Assembly (NCBI GenBank): GCA_947623455.1 | Contig: OX392529.1 | Span: 58,547,186 to 58,611,185, forward strand | Source of the DNA: Mimachlamys varia | Lineage: Eukaryota; Mollusca; Bivalvia; Pectinida; Pectinidae | Reading direction: 5' to 3' | DNA length: 64,000 bases | Shown here: positions 60,779 to 64,000 of the stretch, one piece after another | Layout: each line of letters starts with the position of its first letter | Numbering within the stretch: the first letter of the stretch is position 1 | Made by a program: the position numbers and the translations under genes | The notes under the pieces: generated by a model | Database searches by the model: none | The model's input: only the letters and a program-made list of their open reading frames with translations | What the model was told of the DNA's origin: nothing

Positions 60779-61689
60779 AGGTACTGTAAAATGTTCCTAG
60801 AGCGGAGGTTCATGTACCGTTAAATGTTCCTAGAGTGGGGTTACTTTAGAATGTCCCTAGAGTGGAGGTACTGTAAAATGTCCCTAGAGTGGAGGTACTG
60901 TAAAATGTCCCTAGAGTGGATGTATTGTAGAATGTGCCTAGAGTGGGGGTACTGTAGAATTTCCCTAGAGTGGGGGTATTGTAACATGGCCCTACAGTGA
61001 ATGTATTGTAGAATGTTCCTTGAGTGAAGGTACTGTAGAATGTCGCTATGGTGGATTACTGTAGAATGTCGCTAGAGTGGCGGTATTGTAGAATGTCGCT
61101 AGAGTGCATGTACTTTAGAATATCCCTAGAGTGAGTGTACTGTAAAATGTTCCTAGAGCGGAGGTTCATGTGCCGTTAAATGTTCTAAGATTTAGGAAAC
61201 TACATAATTACTCGAATTAATAATTACTAGAGTTAGGGTTTTGTAGAATGTCCCTAGAGTGGGATGTACTGTAGAATGTCCCTAGAGTAGGGGGTACTGT
61301 TTAATGTCCATAGAGAAGAGAAACGGTAGAATGTCCCTAGATTGGGGATATACGGTAGAATGTTTCTAGATTGTGGGCGTACTGTAGAATGTCCCTAGAG
61401 TAGGGGTACTGTTTAATGTCCCTATAGTGGAGATACTGTAGATTGTCCCTAAAATAGAGGTACTATAGAATGTCCCTATAGTGGAGATACTGTAGAATGT
61501 TTCTAGAGTGGAGTTGAACTGTAGAATGTCCCTAGAGTAGGAGTACTGTTTAATGTCCCTAGAGTGGGGGTACTGTAGAATGTCCCTAAAGTGGGAGTAT
61601 TGTAAAATATCCCTAGAATGGAGGTACTGTAACATGGCCCTTTATGTACTTTAGAATATCCCTAAAGTGAGTGTACTGTAAAATGTTCC
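60779..61689 (+). repeat. Half-B tail and half-A front between the 778-bp copies
   Basis: Near 60808 CATGTACCG is again spliced to the GTGGGGTTACTTTAG monomer. A run of consensus monomers, the GTGCCTAGAGTGG and TGTCGCTAGAG variants and an A element at 61183 follow, then an ordinary half A. Confidence 0.78.
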
Positions 61690-62467
61690 TAGAGTAGAGG
61701 TACTTTAGAATGTTCCTAGAGCGGAGATACTGTATAATGTCCCTGGATTGGAAATATTGCGGAATGTACTGTAGAATGTCCCTAGAGTGGTAGGTACTGT
61801 AGAAAAACCCAAGAGTGTTGGATGCACTCCAGAATGTCCCTAGGGTGTGGGTACTGTAAAATGTACCTGTGTGGAGGTATTGTAGAATGTCCCTAAAGTG
61901 GGGGTGTACTGTAGAAAGTCCCTAGGGTGGGGAAGTACTGTAGAATGTCCCTAGAGTGGAGGTACATTTTGTACTGTAGTACATTTTGTACTGTAGAATG
62001 TCCCTAGAGTGGAGGTACATTTTGTACTGTAGAATGTCCCTAGGGTGTGAGTACTGTCAAATGTACCTAGAGCGAGGTGTACTGTAAAATGTCCCTATGG
62101 TGAAGCTACGGTAGAAATGTCCCTAGAGTGGAGGTACTGTAAAATGTTCCTAGAGCGGAGGTTCATGTACCGTTAAATGTTCTTAGATTTAGAAAACTAC
62201 ATAATTACTCTAGAGTTAGGGTTTTGTAGAATGTCCCTAGAGTGGGATGTACTGTAGAATGTCCCTAGAGTAGGGGGTACTGTTTAATGTCCATAGAGTA
62301 GAGAAACTGTAGAATGTCCCTAGATTGGGGATATACGGTAGAATGTTTCTAGAGTGTGGGCGTACTGTAGAATGTCACTAGAGTAGGGGTACTGTTTAAT
62401 GTCCCTATAGTGGAGATACTGTAGATTGTCTCTAAATTAGAGGTACTATAGAATGTCCCTATAGGGG
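61690..62467 (+). repeat. 778-bp block, copy 2 (offset 1689)
   Basis: It has the same GGAATGTAC splice near 61761 as copy 1 and a B element at 62180. Differences include TACTGTAG versus TACTTTAG just after the splice and GTCACTAGAG near 62374 versus GTCCCTAGAG. Confidence 0.82.
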
Positions 62468-64000
62468 AGATACTGTAGAATGTTTCTAGAGTGGAGTTGA
62501 ACTGTAGAATGTCCCTAGAGTAGAGTACTGTTAAATGTTCTTAAAGGGGGGTACTGAAAAATGTCCTTAGAGTGGAGTAACTGTAAAACGTCTCTAAAGT
62601 GGGGTTGAACTGTAGAATGTCCCTAGAGTGGAGTACTGTTAAATGTTCCTAAAGGGGGGTACTGAAAAATGTCCTTAGAGTGGAGTAACTGTAAAACGTC
62701 TCTAGAGTGGGAGTGAACTGTAGAATGTCCCTAGAATGAGGGTACTGTTTAATGTCCCTAGAGTGTGGGTGTACTGTAGAATGTCCCTAGAGTAGGAGTA
62801 CTGTTTAATGTCCCTATAGTGGGAGTATTGTAAAATGTCCCTAGAGTGGAGGCATTGTAAAATGTTCCTAGAGCGGATGTTCATGTGCCGTTAAATGTTC
62901 CTAGAGTGGGGTTACTTTAGAATGTCCCTAGAGTGGAGGTACTGTAAAATGTCCCTAGAGTGGAGGTACTGTAAAATGTCCCTAGAGTGGAGGTACTGTA
63001 AAATGTCCCTAGAGTGAGTGTACTGTAAAATGTTCCTAGAGCGGAGGTTCATGTGCCGTTAAATGTTCTAAGATTTAGGAAACTACATAATTACTCGAAT
63101 TAATAATTACTAGAGTTAGGGTTTTGTAGAATGTGCCTAGAGTGGGATGTACTGTAGAATGTCCCTAGAGTAGGGGGTACTGTTTAATGTCCATAGAGAA
63201 GAGAAACGGTAGAATGTCCCTAGATTGGGGATATACGGTAGAATGTTTCTAGAGTGTGGGCGTACTGTAGAATGTCCCTAGAGTAGGGGTACTGTTTAAT
63301 GTCCCTATAGTGGAGATACTGTAGATTGTCCCTAAAATAGAGGTACTATAGAATGTCCCTATAGTGGAGATACTGTAGAATGTTTCTAGAGTGGAGTTGA
63401 ACTGTAGAATGTCCCTAGAGTAGGAGTACTGTTTAATGTCCCTAGAGTGGGGGTACTGTAGAATGTCCCTAAAGTGGGAGTATTGTAAAATGTCCCTAGA
63501 ATGGAGGTACTGTAACATGGCCCTTTATGTACTTTAGAATATCCATAAAGTGAGTGTACTGTAAAATGTTCCTAGAGTAGAGATACTGTATAATGTCCCT
63601 GGATTGGAATTATTGCGGAATGTCTTAAGAGTTAGGGTACTGAAATATATCCCAAGACTAGGGGTACTGTAGAATGTCCCTAGAGTGGTAGGTACTGTAG
63701 AATAACCCAAGAGTGTTGGATGCACTCCAGAATGTCGCTAGGGTGTGGGTACTGTAAAATGTACCTGTGTGGAGGTATTGTAGAATGTCCCTAAAGTGGG
63801 GGTGTACTGTAGAAGGTCCCTAGAGTGGGGATGTACTGTAGAAAGTCCCTAGGGTGGGGATGTACTGTAGAATGTCCCTAGAGTGGAGGTACATTTTGTA
63901 CTGTAGTACATTTTGTACTGTAGAATGTCCCTAGAGTGGAGGTACATTTTGTACTGTAGAATGTCCCTAGGGTGTGAGTACTGTCAAATGTACCTAGAGC
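62468..64000 (+). repeat. HOR copy running off the right edge
   Basis: Complete half-B middle (G-run monomers, AACGTCTCTAGAG, GGCATTG, consensus run), an A element at 63066 and a half A. The half A is cut by the window end inside the monomer ACTGTCAAATGTACCTAGAGC. The array evidently continues beyond the window on this side, as it does on the left. Confidence 0.85.

Larger units (their letters stand above)
1..64000 (+). repeat. Satellite array of ~27-bp monomers, organised into ~2.1-kb higher-order repeats
   Basis: Every part of the window reads as diverged copies of one monomer, with the landmarks TACTGTA, AATGTCCCTAGAG and GTGGAGG. Exact 27-bp copies stand at 391-417, 418-444 and 445-471. 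Variants of about 24-29 bp arise from small indels, for example a GTGGGATGTACTG form. All copies lie in the same orientation and I saw no inverted block. The consensus monomer has about 8 A, 7 T, 8 G and 4 C, so the strand is G-rich over C throughout. No unique stretch longer than the ~60-bp AT elements interrupts it. Satellites of this design are typical of eukaryotic heterochromatin; the chromosomal location and species are not visible here. Confidence 0.97.

Noticed and set aside
1..64000. CENP-B box or other known centromere motif
   Set aside because: I looked for a TTCG....CGGG-type box in the monomer and the AT elements and saw none. Centromere identity therefore cannot be claimed from sequence.

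Overview
The whole 64 kb window is one uninterrupted block of tandem satellite DNA. I find no credible protein-coding gene, no RNA gene, no mobile element and no CRISPR array. The basic unit is a monomer of about 27 bp (three exact copies at 391-471); length variants of roughly 24-29 bp and point variants fill almost every base. All copies I read run head-to-tail in one orientation. The + strand of the consensus monomer carries about twice as many G as C, and this bias holds from end to end. The layout (long satellite, no genes, nested duplications) points to a eukaryotic nuclear genome, probably constitutive heterochromatin. The sequence does not let me name a species.

Above the monomer is a higher-order repeat (HOR) of about 2.1 kb; the clearest complete copy is 734-2816 (2083 bp). 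It is bipartite. Half A (734-1798) and half B (1799-2816) each open with an AT-rich punctuation element inside an otherwise shared flank. The A element is 61 bp. The B element is 47 bp, the same sequence lacking 14 bp. I located 41 A and 22 B elements, about one per kb. Many HOR copies are shortened or spliced, so A and B do not alternate strictly.

Above the HOR are recent large duplications. 4881-13800 is repeated directly as 13801-22720 (period 8920, two substitutions noticed). About 22525-27350 holds two copies of a 2317-bp unit. About 29784-34540 holds two copies of a 2386-bp unit, with a third relative at the window start. About 38830-46720 recurs as 47031-54975 (offset 8200-8253). 55441-56705 recurs as 56960-58224 (offset 1519). 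60001-60778 recurs as 61690-62467 (offset 1689). Between these lie mosaic stretches joined at homologous monomers.

There is no pathway or operon to describe. The many short open frames are a by-product of the period: 27 bp is nine codons, so a stop-free monomer stays open on both strands until a 28-bp monomer or an AT-rich element breaks the frame. The biology is array evolution: unequal exchange, slippage in 27-bp steps, and recent amplification of multi-HOR blocks. Coordinates of block edges are by-eye estimates, usually good to tens of bases, because edges fall inside repeats.
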